A stretch of DNA of 64,000 nt from Glandiceps talaboti (Eukaryota; Hemichordata; Enteropneusta; Spengelidae). Positions 38,155 to 54,100 of this stretch are shown here, piece after piece (positions within the stretch are counted from its first letter, which is position 1; the number at the start of each line of letters is the position of its first letter). A program made the position numbers and the translations under genes. The stretch spans positions 21,842,226 to 21,906,225 of the forward strand of contig NC_135555.1 of NCBI RefSeq assembly GCF_964340395.1. Direction: 5' to 3'. The notes below the pieces were generated by a model, which did no database searches, was not told the DNA's origin, and was given only the letters and a program-made list of their open reading frames with translations.

Positions 38155-41100
38155 ACCTTGAACCTAGTACTATAATCATGAACATGGTGGCAAGTGATAG
38201 TCTGCAAGGCAGTAAGGTAACTTGTCTAATAAATCATCCCTTAACCTTGAACCTAGTACTATAATCATGAACTAGTGGCATGTGGTAGTCTGTAAGGCAG
38301 TGAGGTAACTTGTTGTTTAATAAGTCGTCCCTTAACATTGAACCTAGTACTATAATCATGAACTAGTGGCATGTGATAGCCTGTAAAGTGGTGAGGTAAC
38401 TTGTTTCATAAGTCATCCCTTAACCTTGAACCTAGTACTATAATCATGAACTAGTGGCATGTGGTAGTCTGTAAGGCAGTGAGGTAACTTGTTATTTAAT
38501 AAGTCATCCCTTAACCTTGAACCTAGTACTATAATCATGAACATGGTGGCATGTGATAATCTGTAAGGCAGTGAGGTAACTTGTATAATAAAAAGTGATC
38601 CCTTAACCTTGAACCTAGTACTATAATCATGAACATGGTGGCATGTGATAGACTGTAAGGGAGTGAGGTAACTTGTTGTTTAATAAATCATCCTTTAACC
38701 TTGAACCTAGTACTATAATCATGAATATGGTGGCATGTGATAGTCTGTAAGGCAGTGAGGTAACTTGTATAAAAATAAGTCATCCCTTAACCTTGAACCT
38801 AGTACTATAATCATGAACATGGTGGCATGTGATAGTCTGTAAGGCAGTGAGGTAACTTGTTACTTAATAAGTCATCCCTTAACCTTGAACCTAGTACTAT
38901 AATCATGAACATGGTGGCATGTGATAGTCTGTAAGGCAGTGAGGTAACTTGTTTAATAAGTCATCCCTTAACCTTGAACCTAGTACTATAATCATGAACA
39001 TGGTGGCAAGTGATAGTCTGCAAGGCAGTAAGGTAACTTGTTTAATAAATCATCCCTTAACCTTGAACCTAGTACTATAATCATGAACTAGTGGCATGTG
39101 GTAGTCTGTAAGGCAGTGAGGTAACTTGTTGTTTAATAAGTCATCCCTTAACATTGAACCTAGTACTATAATCATGAACTAGTGGCATGTGATAGCCTGT
39201 AAAGTGGTGAGGTAACTTGTTTCATAAGTCATCCCTTAACCTTGAACCTAGTACTATAATCATGAACTAGTGGCATGTGGTAGTCTGTAAGGCAGTGAGG
39301 TAACTTGTTATTTAATAAGTCATCCCTTAACCTTGAACCTAGTACTATAATCATGAACATGGTGGCATGTGATAATCTGTAAGGCAGTGAGGTAACTTGT
39401 ATAATAATAAGTCATCCCTTAACCTTGAACCTAGTACTATAATCATGAACTAGTGGCATGTGATAGTCTGTAAGGCAGTGAGGTAACTTGTGTAATAATA
39501 AGTCATCCCTTAACTTTGAACCTAGTACAATAATCATGAACATGGTGGCATGTGATAGACTGTAAGGCAGTGAGGTAACTTGTTGTTAATAAATCATCCT
39601 TTAACCTTGAACCTAGTACTATAATCATGAACATGGTTGCATGTGATAGTCTGTAAGGCAGTGAGGTAACTTGTTGTTTAATAAGTCATCCCTTAACCTT
39701 GAACCTAGTATAATCATGAACATGGTGGCATGTGATAGTCTGTAAGGCAGTGTGTTAACTTGTATAAAAATAAGTCATCCCTTAACCTTGAACCTAGTAC
39801 TATAATCATGAACTAGTGGCATGTGATAGTCTGTAAGGCAGTGAGGTAACTTGTATAATAATAAGTCATCCCTTAACCTTGAACCTAGTACTATAATCAT
39901 GAACATGGTGGCATGTGATAGTCTGTAAGGCAGTGAGGTAACTTGTATAATAATAAGTCATCCCTTAACCTTGAACCTAGAACTATAATCAAGAACATGG
40001 TGGCATGTGATAGTCTGTAAGGCAGTGAGGTAACTTGTTGTTTAATAAATCATCCCTTAACCTTGAACCTAGTACTATAATCATGAACTAGTGGCATGTG
40101 ATAGTTTGAAAGGCAGTGAGGTAACTTGTATAATAATAAGTCGTCCCTTAACCTTGAACCTAGTACTATAATCATGAACTAGTGGCATGTGATAGTCTGT
40201 AAGGCAGTGAGGTAACTTGTATAATAATAAGTCATCCCTTAACCTTGAACCTAGAACTATAATCATGAACATGGTGGCATGTAATAGTCTGTAAGGCAGT
40301 GAGGTAACTTGTTGTTTAATAAATCATCCCTTAACCTTGAACCTAGTACTATAATCATGAACTAGTGGCATGTGATAGTCTGTAAGGCAGTGAGGTAACT
40401 TGTATAATAATAAGTCGTCCCTTAACCTTGAACCTAGTAATATAATCATGAACATGGTGGCATGTGATAGTCTGTAAGGCAGTGAAGTAACTTGTTGTTT
40501 AATAAGTCATCCCTTAACCTTGAGCCTAGTACTATAATCATGAACTAGTGGCATGTGATAGTTTGGAAGGCAGTGAGGTAACTTGTATAATAATAAGTCG
40601 TCCCTTAACCTTGAACCTACTAATATAATCATGAACATGGTGGCATGTGATAGTCTGTAAGGCAGTGAGGTAACTTGTATAATAATAAGTCATCCCTTAA
40701 CCTCGAACCTAGTACTATAATCATGAAGATGGTGGCATATGTGATAGTCTGTAAGGCAGTAATGTAACTTGTTTAATAAATCATCCCTTAACCTTGAACC
40801 TAGTACTATAATCATGAATTAGTGGCATTTGATAGTCTGTAAGGTAGTGAGTGGGGTAACTTGTTGTTTAATAAGTCATCCCTTAACCTTGAACCTATAT
40901 AATCATGAACTAGTGGCATGTGATAGTCTGTAAGGCAGTGAGGTAACTTGTTGTTTAATAAGTCATCCCTTAACCTTGAACCTAGTACTATAATCATGAA
41001 CTAGTGGCATGTGATAGCCTGTAAAGTGGTGAGGTAACTTGTTTAATAAGTCATCCCTTAACCTTGAACCTAGTACTATAATCATGAACTAGTGGCATGT

Positions 41101-41795
41101 GGACTGTCTGTAAGGCAGTGAGGTAACTTGTATAATAATAAGTCATCCCTTAACCTTGAACCTAATAATATAATCATGAACATGGTGGCATATGTGATAG
41201 TCTGTAAGCCAGTGAGGTAACTAGTTGTTTAATAAGTCATCCCTTAACCTTGAGCCTAGTACTATAATCATGAACTAGTGGCATGTGAATGTCTGTAAGG
41301 CAGTGAGGTAACTTGTTCTTTAATAAGTCATCCCTTAACCTTGAACCTAGTATAATCATGAACATGGTGGCATGTGATATTCTGTAAGGCAGCGAGGTAA
41401 CTTGTTGTTTAATAAGTCATCCCTTAACCTTGAACCTAGTACAATAATCATGAACTAGTGGCATGTGATAGTCTGGAAGGCAGTGAGGTAACTTGTATAA
41501 TAATAAGTCATCCCTTAACCTTGAACCTAGTAATATAATCATGAACATGGTGGCATGTGATAGTCTGTAAGGCAGTGATTTAACTTGTTGTTTAATAAGT
41601 CATCTCTTAACCTTGAACCTAGTACTATAATCATGAACATGGTGGCATATGTGATAGTCTGTAAGGCAGTAAGGTAACTTGTTTAATAAATCATCCCCTA
41701 ACCTTGAACCTAGTACTATAATCATGAATTAGTGGCATTGGATAGTCTTTAAGGTAGTGAGTGGGGTAACTTGTTGTTTAATAAGTCATCCCTTA
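38155..41795 (+). repeat. Higher-order block, ~3.64 kb, copy 3
   Basis: Same monomer order as 26685-30325 at a shift of 11,470 bp. The DNA left of 25220 is matched at a shift of 12,887 bp; the 1,417-bp difference equals the 1.41-kb transposon plus its 7-bp TSD. Confidence 0.75.
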
Positions 41796-42129
41796 ACCTT
41801 GAACCTAGTACTATAATCATGAACTAGTGGCATGTGATAGTCTGTAAGGCAGTGAGGTAACTTGTTGTTTAATAAGTCATCCCTTAAAATTGAACCTAAT
41901 ACTATAATCATGAACTAGTGGCATGTGATAGCCTGCAAAGTGGTGACTCAGAGGTAACTTGTTTAATAAGTCATCCCTTAACCTTGAACCTAGTACTATA
42001 ATCATGAACTAGTGGCATGTGATAGTCTGTAAGGCAGTGAGGTAACTTGTTGTTTAATAAGTCAATCCCTTAACCTTGAACCTAGTACTATAATCATGAA
42101 CTAGTGGCATGTGATAGTCTGTAAGGCAG

Positions 42130-45100
42130 TGAGGTAACTTGTTTAATAAATCATCCCTTAACCTTGAACCTAGTACTATAATCATGAACATGGTGGCATG
42201 TGATAGTCTGTAAGGATTTGAGGTAACTTGTTCAATAAGTCATCCCTTAACCTTGAACCTAGTACTATAATCATGAACTAGTGGCATGTGATAGTCTGTA
42301 AGGCAGTGAGGTAACACTGTTGTTTAATAAGTCATCCCTTAACCTTGAACCTAGTACTATAATCATGAACTAGTGGCATGTGATAGTCTGTAAGGCAGTG
42401 AGGTAACTTGTTTAATAAATCATCCCTTAACCTTGAACCTAGTACTATAATCATGAACATGGTGGCATGTGATAGTCTGTAAGGATTTGAGGTAACTTGT
42501 TCAATAAGTCATCCCTTAACCTTGAACCTAGTACTATAATCATGAACTAGTGGCATGTGATAGTCTGTAAGGCAGTGAGGTAACACTGTTGTTTAATAAG
42601 TCATCCCTTAACCTTGAACCTAGTACTATAATCATGAACTAGTGGCATGTGATAGTTGTAAGGCAGTGAGGTAACTTGTATAATAATAAGTCGTCCCTTA
42701 ACCTTGAACCTAGTACTATAATCATGAACATGGTGGCATGAGATAGTCTGTAAGGCAGTGAGGTAACTTGTTGTTTAATAAATCATCCCTTAACCTTGAA
42801 CCTAGTACTATAATCATGAACATGGTGGCATGTGATAGTCTGTAAGGCTTTGAGGTAACTTGTTCAATAAGTCATCCCTTAACCTTGAACCTAGTACTAT
42901 AATCATGAACTAGTGGCATGTGATAGTCGGTAAGGCAGTGAGGTAACTTGTTGTTTAATAAATCATCCCTTAACCTTGAACCTAGTACTATAATCATGAA
43001 CATGGTGGCATGTGATAGTCTGTAAGGCTTTGAGGTAACTTGTTCAATAAGTCATCCCTTAACCTTGAACGTCGTACTATAATCATGAACTATGTGATAG
43101 TCTGTAAGGCAGTGAGGTAACTTGTATAATAATAAGTCATCCCTTAACCTTGAACCTAGTAGTATAATCATGAACATGGTGGCATTTGATAGTCTGTAAG
43201 GCAGTGAGGTAACTTGTATAATAATAAGTCATCCCTTAACCCTGAACCTAGTAATATAATCATGAACATGGTGGCATGTGATAGTCTGTAAGCCAGTGAG
43301 GTAACACTGTTGGTTAATAAGTCATCCCTTAACCTTGAACCTAGTACTATAATCATGAACTAGTGGCATGTGATAGTCTGTAAGGCAGTGAGGTAACTTG
43401 TATAATAATAAGTCATCCCTTAACCTTGAACCTAGTAATATAATCATGAACATGGTGGCATGTGATAGTCTGTAAGCCAGTGAGGTAACTTGTTCAATAA
43501 GTCATCCCTTAACCTTGAACCTAGTACTATAATCATGAACTAGTGGCATGTGATAGTCTGTAAGGCAGTGAGGTAACACCGTTGTTTAATAAGTCATCCC
43601 TTAACCTTGAACCTAGTACTATAATCATGAACTAGTGGCATATGTGATAGTCTGTAAGGCAGTGAGGTAACTTGTTGTTTAATAAATCATCCCTTAATCT
43701 TGAACCTAGTACTATAATCATGAACTAGTGGCATGTGATAGTTGTAAGGCAGTGAGGTAACTTGTATAATAATAAGTCGTCCCTTTACCTTGAACCTAGT
43801 ACTATAATCATGAACATGGTGGCATGTGATAGTCTGTAAGGCAGTGAGGTAACTTGTTGTTTAATAAATCATCCCTTAACCTTGAACCTAGTACTATAAT
43901 CATGAACATGGTGGCATGTGATGGTCTGTAAGGCTTTGCGGTAACTTGTTCAATAAGTCATCCCTTAACCTTGAACCTAGTAATATAATCATGAACTATT
44001 GGCATATGATAGTCTGTAAGGCAGTGAGGTAACTTGTTGTTTAATAAATCATCCCTTAACCTTGAACCTAGTACTATAATCATGAACATGGTGGCATGTG
44101 ATAGTCTGTAAGGCTTTGAGGTAACTTGTTCAATAAGTCATCCGTTAACCTTGAACCTAGTACTATAATCATGAACTAGTGGCATGTGATAGTCTGTAAG
44201 GCAGTGAGGTAACTTGTATAATAATAAGTCATCCCTTAACCTTGAACCTAGTAATATAATCATGAACATGGTGGCATGTGATAGTCTGTAAGCCAGTGAG
44301 GTAACTTGTTGTTTAATAAGTCATCCCTTAACCTTGAGCCTAGTACTATAATCATGAACTAGTGGCATGTGATAGTCTGTAAGGCAGTGAGGTAACTTGT
44401 TCTTTAATAAGTCATCCCTTAACCTTGAACCTAGCACAATAATCATGAACTAGTGGCATGTGATAGTCTGGAAGGCAGTGAGGTAACTTGTATAATAATA
44501 AGTCATCCCTTAACCTTGAACCTAGTAATATAATCATGAACATGGTGGCATGTGATAGTCTGTAAGGCAGCGAGGTAACTTGTTGTTTAATAAGTCATCC
44601 CTTAACCTTGAACCTAGTACAATAATCATGAACTAGTGGCATGTGATAGTCTGGAAGGCAGTGAGGTAACTTGTATAATAATAAGTCATCCCTTAACCTT
44701 GAACCTAGTAATATAATCATGAACATGGTGGCATGTGATAGTCTGTAAGGCAGTGATTTAACTTGTTGTTTAATAAGTCATCTCTTAACCTTGAACCTAG
44801 TACTATAATCATGAACATGGTGGCATATGTGATAGTCTGTAAGGCAGTAACTTAAAGGTAACTTGTTTAATAAATCATCCCCTAACCTTGAACCTAGTAC
44901 TATAATCATGAATTAGTGGCATTGGATAGTCTTTAAGGTAGTGAGTGGGGTAACTTGTTGTTTAATAAGTCATCCCTTAACCTTGAACCTAGTACTATAA
45001 TCATGAACTAGTGGCATGTGATAGCCTGCAAAGTGGTGACTCAGAGGTAACTTGTTTAATAAGTCATCCCTTAACCTTGAACCTAGTACTATAATCATGA

Positions 45101-47960
45101 ACTAGTGGCATGTGATAGTCTGTAAGGCAGTGAGGTAACTTGTTGTTTAATAAGTCAATCCCTTAACCTTGAACCTAGTACTATAATCATGAACTAGTGG
45201 CATGTGATAGTCTGTAAGGCAGTGAGGTAACTTGTTTAATAAATCATCCCTTAACCTTGAACCTAGTACTATAATCATGAACATGGTGGCATGTGATAGT
45301 CTGTAAGGATTTGAGGTAACTTGTTCAATAAGTCATCCCTTAACCTTGAACCTAGTACTATAATCATGAACTAGTGGCATGTGATAGTCTGTAAGGCAGT
45401 GAGGTAACACTGTTGTTTAATAAGTCATCCCTTAACCTTGAACCTAGTACTATAATCATGAACTAGTGGCATGTGATAGTCTGTAAGGCAGTGAGGTAAC
45501 TTGTTGTTTATTAAATCATACCTTAACCTTGAACCTAGTACTATAATCATGAACTAGTGGCATGTGATAGTTGTAAGGCAGTGAGGTAACTTGTATAATA
45601 ATAAGTCGTCCCTTAACCTTGAACCTAGTACTATAATCATGAACATGGTGGCATGAGATAGTCTGTAAGGCAGTGAGGTAACTTGTTGTTTAATAAATCA
45701 TCCCTTAACCTTGAACCTAGTACTATAATCATGAACATGGTGGCATGTGATAGTCTGTAAGGCTTTGAGGTAACTTGTTCAATAAGTCATCCCTTAACCT
45801 TGAACCTAGTACTATAATCATGAACTAGTGGCATGTGATAGTCGGTAAGGCAGTGAGGTAACTTGTTGTTTAATAAATCATCCCTTAACCTTGAACCTAG
45901 TACTATAATCATGAACATGGTGGCATGTGATAGTCTGTAAGGCTTTGAGGTAACTTGTTCAATAAGTCATCCCTTAACCTTGAACGTCGTACTATAATCA
46001 TGAACTATGTGATAGTCTGTAAGGCAGTGAGGTAACTTGTATAATAATAAGTCATCCCTTAACCTTGAACCTAGTAGTATAATCATGAACATGGTGGCAT
46101 TTGATAGTCTGTAAGGCAGTGAGGTAACTTGTATAATAATAAGTCATCCCTTAACCCTGAACCTAGTAATATAATCATGAACATGGTGGCATGTGATAGT
46201 CTGTAAGCCAGTGAGGTAACACTGTTGGTTAATAAGTCATCCCTTAACCTTGAACCTAGTACTATAATCATGAACTAGTGGCATGTGATAGTCTGTAAGG
46301 CAGTGAGGTAACTTGTATAATAATAAGTCATCCCTTAACCTTGAACCTAGTAATATAATCATGAACATGGTGGCATGTGATAGTCTGTAAGCCAGTGAGG
46401 TAACTTGTTCAATAAGTCATCCCTTAACCTTGAACCTAGTACTATAATCATGAACTAGTGGCATGTGATAGTCTGTAAGGCAGTGAGGTAACACCGTTGT
46501 TTAATAAGTCATCCCTTAACCTTGAACCTAGTACTATAATCATGAACTAGTGGCATGTGATAGTCTGTAAGGCAGTGAGGTAACTTGTTGTTTAATAAAT
46601 CATCCCTTAATCTTGAACCTAGTACTATAATCATGAACTAGTGGCATGTGATAGTTGTAAGGCAGTGAGGTAACTTGTATAATAATAAGTCGTCCCTTTA
46701 CCTTGAACCTAGTACTATAATCATGAACATGGTGGCATGTGATAGTCTGTAAGGCAGTGAGGTAACTTGTTGTTTAATAAATCATCCCTTAACCTTGAAC
46801 CTAGTACTATAATCATGAACATGGTGGCATGTGATGGTCTGTAAGGCTTTGCGGTAACTTGTTCAATAAGTCATCCCTTAACCTTGAACCTAGTAATATA
46901 ATCATGAACTATTGGCATATGATAGTCTGTAAGGCAGTGAGGTAACTTGTTGTTTAATAAATCATCCCTTAACCTTGAACCTAGTACTATAATCATGAAC
47001 ATGGTGGCATGTGATAGTCTGTAAGGCTTTGAGGTAACTTGTTCAATAAGTCATCCGTTAACCTTGAACCTAGTACTATAATCATGAACTAGTGGCATGT
47101 GATAGTCTGTAAGGCAGTGAGGTAACTTGTATAATAATAAGTCATCCCTTAACCTTGAACCTAGTAATATAATCATGAACATGGTGGCATGTGATAGTCT
47201 GTAAGCCAGTGAGGTAACTTGTTGTTTAATAAGTCATCCCTTAACCTTGAGCCTAGTACTATAATCATGAACTAGTGGCATGTGATAGTCTGTAAGGCAG
47301 TGAGGTAACTTGTTCTTTAATAAGTCATCCCTTAACCTTGAACCTAGCACAATAATCATGAACTAGTGGCATGTGATAGTCTGGAAGGCAGTGAGGTAAC
47401 TTGTATAATAATAAGTCATCCCTTAACCTTGAACCTAGTAATATAATCATGAACATGGTGGCATGTGATAGTCTGTAAGGCAGCGAGGTAACTTGTTGTT
47501 TAATAAGTCATCCCTTAACCTTGAACCTAGTACAATAATCATGAACTAGTGGCATGTGATAGTCTGGAAGGCAGTGAGGTAACTTGTATAATAATAAGTC
47601 ATCCCTTAACCTTGAACCTAGTAATATAATCATGAACATGGTGGCATGTGATAGTCTGTAAGGCAGTGATTTAACTTGTTGTTTAATAAGTCATCTCTTA
47701 ACCTTGAACCTAGTACTATAATCATGAACATGGTGGCATATGTGATAGTCTGTAAGGCAGTAACTTAAAGGTAACTTGTTTAATAAATCATCCCCTAACC
47801 TTGAACCTAGTACTATAATCATGAATTAGTGGCATTGGATAGTCTTTAAGGTAGTGAGTGGGGTAACTTGTTGTTTAATAAGTCATCCCTTAACCTTGAA
47901 CCTAGTACTATAATCATGAACTAGTGGCATGTGATAGTCTGTAAGGCAGTGAGGTAACTT
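42130..47960 (+). repeat. Higher-order blocks, ~2.9 kb, tandem pair
   Basis: Markers such as AGTAACTTAAAGGTAAC (about 44848 and 47763) and GAACGTCGTACTATAATC recur at a shift of 2,915 bp. A related copy lies about 8.0 kb upstream (marker at 36845). Boundaries are approximate. Confidence 0.6.
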
Positions 47961-48112
47961 GTTGTTTAATAAGTCATCCCTTAAAATTGAACCTAATACT
48001 ATAATCATGAACTAGTGGCATGTGATAGCCTGCAAAGTGGTGAGGTAACTTGTTTAATAAGTCATCCCTTAACCTTGAACCTAGTACTATAATCATGAAC
48101 ATGGTGGCATGT

Positions 48113-51100
48113 GATAGCTAGTCTGTAAGGGTTTGAGGTAACTTGTTCAATAAGTCATCCCTTAACCTTGAACCTAGTACTATAATCATGAACTAGTGGC
48201 ATGTGATAGTCTGTAAGGCAGTGAGTTAACACTGTGGTTTAATAAGTCATCCCTTAACCTTGAACCTAGTACTATAATCATGAACTAGTGGCATGTGATA
48301 GTCTGTAAGGCAGTGAGGTAACATGTATAATAATAAGTCATCCCTTAACCTTGAACCTAGTAATATAATCATGAACATGGTGGCATGTGATAGTCTGTAA
48401 GGCAGTGATTTAACTTGTTGTTTAATAAGTCATCTCTTAACCTTGAGCCAAGTACTATAATCATGAACTAGTGGCATGTGATAGTCTGTAAGGCAGTGAG
48501 GTAACTTGTTTAATAAGTCATCCCTTAACCTTGAACCTAGTACTATAATCATGAACATGGTGGCATGTGATAGTCTGTCAGGTAGTAATGTAACTTGTTT
48601 AATAAATCATCCCTTAACCTTGAACCTAGTACTATAATCATGAACTAGTGGCATGTGATAGTCTGTAAGGCAGTGAGGTAACTTGTTGTTTAATAAGTCA
48701 TCCCTTAACATTGAACCTAGTACTATAATCATGAACTAGTGGCATGTGATAGCCTGTAAAGTGGTGAGGTAACTTGTTTCATAAGTCATCCCTTAACCTT
48801 GAACCTAGTACTATAATCATGAACTAGTGGTATGTGATAGTCTGTAAGGCAGTGAGGTAACTTGTTATTTAATAAGTCATCCCTTAACCTAGAACCCTGT
48901 ACTATAATCAAGAACATGGTGGCATGTGATAGTCTGTAAGGCAGTGAGGTAACTTGTATAATAATAAGTCATCCCTTAACCTTGAACCAAGTACTATAAT
49001 CATGAACATGGTGGCATGTGATAGTCTGTAAGGCAGTGAGGTAACTTGTTGTTTAATAAATCATCCCTTAACTTTGAACCTAGTACTATAATCATGAACA
49101 TGGTGGCATGTGATAGTCGGTAAGGCAGTGAGGTAACTTGTTGTTTAATAAGTCATCCCTTAACCTTGAACCTAGTACTATAATCATGAACTAGTGGCAT
49201 GTGATAGCCTGTAAAGTGGTGAGGTAACTTGTTTCATAAGTCATCCCTTAACCTTGAACCTAGTACTATAATCATGAACATGGTGGCATGTGGTAGTCTG
49301 TAAGGCAGTGAGGTAACTTGTTATTTAATAAGTCATCCCTTAACCTTGAACCTAGTACTATAATCATGAACTATTGGCATGTGATAGTCTGTAAGGCAAT
49401 GAGGTAACTTGTATAATAATAAGTCATCCCTTAACCTTGAACCTAGTACTATAATCATGAACTAGTGGCATGTGATAGTCTGTAAGGCAGTGAGGTAACT
49501 TGTTCTTTAATAAGTCATCCCTTAACCTTGAACCTAGCACAATAATCATGAACTAGTGGCATGTGATAGTCTGGAAGGCAGTGAGGTAACTTGTATAATA
49601 ATAAGTCATCCCTTAACCTTGAACCTAGTAATATAATCATGAACATGGTGGCATGTGATAGTCTGTAAGGCAGTGAGGTAACTTGTTTAATAAGTTATCC
49701 CTTAACCTTGAACCTAGTACTATAATCGTGAACATGGTGGCATATGTGATAGTCTGTAAGGCAGTAAGGTAACTTGTTTAATAAATCATCCCTTAACCTT
49801 GAACCTAGTACTATAATCATGAATTAGTGGCATTTGATAGTCTGTAAGGCAGTGAGGTAACTTGTTGTTTAATAAGTCATCCCTTAACATTGAACCTAAT
49901 ACTATAATCATGAACTAGTGGCATGTGATAGCCTGCAAAGTGGTGAGGTAACTTGTTTAATAAGTCATCCCTTAACCTTGAACCTAGTACTATAATCATG
50001 AACATGGTGGCATGTGATAGTCTGTAAGGGTTTGAGGTAACTTGTTCAATAAGTCATCCCTTAACCTTGAACCTAGTACTATAATCATGAACTAGTGGCA
50101 TGTGATAGTCTGTAAGGCAGTGAGTTAACACTGTGGTTTAATAAGTCATCCCTTAACCTTGAACCTAGTACTATAATCATGAACTAGTGGCATGTGATAG
50201 CCTGCAAAGTGGTGAGGTAACTTGTTTAATAAGTCATCCCTTAACCTTGAACCTAGTACTATAATCATGAACATGGTGGCATGTGATAGTCTGTAAGGGT
50301 TTGAGGTAACTTGTTCAATAAGTCATCCCTTAACCTTGAACCTAGTACTATAATCATGAACTAGTGGCATGTGATAGTCTGTAAGGCAGTGAGTTAACAC
50401 TGTGGTTTAATAAGTCATCCCTTAACCTTGAACCTAGTACTATAATCATGAACTAGTGGCATGTGATAGTCTGTAAGGCAGTGAGGTAACTTGTTGTTTA
50501 ATAAGTCATCCCTTAACATTGAACCTAATACTATAATCATGAACTAGTGGCATGTGATAGCCTGCAAAGTGGTGAGGTAACTTGTTTAATAAGTCATCCC
50601 TTAACCTTGAACCTAGTACTATAATCATGAACATGGTGGCATGTGATAGTCTGTAAGGGTTTGAGGTAACTTGTTCAATAAGTCATCCCTTAACCTTGAA
50701 CCTAGTACTATAATCATGAACTAGTGGCATGTGATAGTCTGTAAGGCAGTGAGTTAACACTGTGGTTTAATAAGTCATCCCTTAACCTTGAACCTAGTAC
50801 TATAATCATGAACTAGTGGCATGTGATAGTCTGTAAGGCAGTGAGGTAACATGTATAATAATGAGTCATCCCTTAACCTTGAACCTAGTAATATAATCAT
50901 GAACATGGTGGCATGTGATAGTCTGTAAGGCAGTGATTTAACTTGTTGTTTAATAAGTCATCTCTTAACCTTGAGCCAAGTACTATAATCATGAACTAGT
51001 GGCATGTGATAGTCTGTAAGGCAGTGAGGTAACTTGTTTAATAAGTCATCCCTTAACCTTGAACCTAGTACTATAATCATGAACATGGTGGCATGTGATA

Positions 51101-54100
51101 GTCTGTAAGGTAGTAATGTAACTTGTTTAATAAATCATCCCTTAACCTTGAACCTAGTACTATAATCATGAACTAGTGGCATGTGATAGTCTGTAAGGCA
51201 GTGAGGTAACTTGTTGTTTAATAAGTCATCCCTTAACATTGAACCTAGTACTATAATCATGAACTAGTGGCATGTGATAGCCTGTAAAGTGGTGAGGTAA
51301 CTTGTTTCATAAGTCATCCCTTAACCTTGAACCTAGTACTATAATCATGAACTAGTGGTATGTGATAGTCTGTAAGGCAGTGAGGTAACTTGTTATTTAA
51401 TAAGTCATCCCTTAACCTAGAACCCTGTACTATAATCATGAACATGGTGGCATGTGATAGTCTGTAAGGCAGTGAGGTAACTTGTATAATAATAAGTCAT
51501 CCCTTAACCTTGAACCTAGTACTATAATCATGAACATGGTGGCATGTGATAGTCTGTAAGGCAGTGAGGTAACTTGTTGTTTAATAAATCATCCCTTAAC
51601 CTTGAACCTAGTACTATAATCATGAACATGGTGGCATGTGATAGTCTGTAAGGCAGTGATGTAACTTGTTGTTTAATAAATCATCCCTTAACCTTGAACC
51701 TAGTACTATAATCATGAACATGGTGGCATGTGATAGTCTGTAAGGCAGTGAGGTAACTTGTTGTTTAATAAGTCATCCCTTAACCTTGAACCTAGTACTA
51801 TAATCATGAACTAGTGGCATGTGATAGCCTGTAAAGTGGTGAGGTAACTTGTTTAATAAGTCATCCCTTAACCTTGAACCTAGTACTATAATCATGAACA
51901 TGGTGGCATGTGATAGCTAGTCTGTAAGGGTTTGAGGTAACTTGTTCAATAAGTCATCCCTTAACCTTGAACCTAGTACTATAATCATGAACTAGTGGCA
52001 TGTGATAGTCTGTAAGGCAGTGAGTTAACACCGTGGTTTAATAAGTCATCCCTTAACCTTGAACCTAGTACTATAATCATGAACTAGTGGCATGTGATAG
52101 TCTGTAAGGCAGTGAGGTAACATGTATAATAATAAGTCATCCCTTAACCTTGAACCTAGTAATATAATCATGAACATGGTGGCATGTGATAGTCTGTAAG
52201 GCAGTGATTTAACTTGTTGTTTAATAAGTCATCTCTTAACCTTGAGCCAAGTACTATAATCATGAACTAGTGGCATGTGATAGTCTGTAAGGCAGTGAGG
52301 TAACTTGTTTAATAAGTCATCCCTTAACCTTGAACCTAGTACTATAATCATGAACATGGTGGCATGTGATAGTCTGTCAGGTAGTAATGTAACTTGTTTA
52401 ATAAATCATCCCTTAACCTTGAACCTAGTACTATAATCATGAACTAGTGGCATGTGATAGTCTGTAAGGCAGTGAGGTAACTTGTTGTTTAATAAGTCAT
52501 CCCTTAACATTGAACCTAGTACTATAATCATGAACTAGTGGCATGTGATAGCCTGTAAAGTGGTGAGGTAACTTGTTTCATAAGTCATCCCTTAACCTTG
52601 AACCTAGTACTATAATCATGAACTAGTGGTATGTGATAGTCTGTAAGGCAGTGAGGTAACTTGTTATTTAATAAGTCATCCCTTAACCTAGAACCCTGTA
52701 CTATAATCAAGAACATGGTGGCATGTGATAGTCTGTAAGGCAGTGAGGTAACTTGTATAATAATAAGTCATCCCTTAACCTTGAACCAAGTACTATAATC
52801 ATGAACATGGTGGCATGTGATAGTCTGTAAGGCAGTGAGGTAACTTGTTGTTTAATAAATCATCCCTTAACTTTGAACCTAGTACTATAATCATGAACAT
52901 GGTGGCATGTGATAGTCGGTAAGGCAGTGAGGTAACTTGTTGTTTAATAAGTCATCCCTTAACCTTGAACCTAGTACTATAATCATGAACTAGTGGCATG
53001 TGATAGCCTGTAAAGTGGTGAGGTAACTTGTTTCATAAGTCATCCCTTAACCTTGAACCTAGTACTATAATCATGAACATGGTGGCATGTGGTAGTCTGT
53101 AAGGCAGTGAGGTAACTTGTTATTTAATAAGTCATCCCTTAACCTTGAACCTAGTACTATAATCATGAACTATTGGCATGTGATAGTCTGTAAGGCAATG
53201 AGGTAACTTGTATAATAATAAGTCATCCCTTAACCTTGAACCTAGTACTATAATCATGAACTAGTGGCATGTGATAGTCTGTAAGGCAGTGAGGTAACAT
53301 GTATAATAATGAGTCATCCCTTAACCTTGAACCTAGTAATATAATCATGAACATGGTGGCATGTGATAGTCTGTAAGGCAGTGATTTAACTTGTTGTTTA
53401 ATAAGTCATCTCTTAACCTTGAGCCAAGTACTATAATCATGAACTAGTGGCATGTGATAGTCTGTAAGGCAGTGAGGTAACTTGTTTAATAAGTCATCCC
53501 TTAACCTTGAACCTAGTACTATAATCATGAACATGGTGGCATGTGATAGTCTGTAAGGTAGTAATGTAACTTGTTTAATAAATCATCCCTTAACCTTGAA
53601 CCTAGTACTATAATCATGAACTAGTGGCATGTGATAGTCTGTAAGGCAGTGAGGTAACTTGTTGTTTAATAAGTCATCCCTTAACATTGAACCTAGTACT
53701 ATAATCATGAACTAGTGGCATGTGATAGCCTGTAAAGTGGTGAGGTAACTTGTTTCATAAGTCATCCCTTAACCTTGAACCTAGTACTATAATCATGAAC
53801 TAGTGGTATGTGATAGTCTGTAAGGCAGTGAGGTAACTTGTTATTTAATAAGTCATCCCTTAACCTAGAACCCTGTACTATAATCATGAACATGGTGGCA
53901 TGTGATAGTCTGTAAGGCAGTGAGGTAACTTGTATAATAATAAGTCATCCCTTAACCTTGAACCTAGTACTATAATCATGAACATGGTGGCATGTGATAG
54001 TCTGTAAGGCAGTGAGGTAACTTGTTGTTTAATAAATCATCCCTTAACCTTGAACCTAGTACTATAATCATGAACATGGTGGCATGTGATAGTCTGTAAG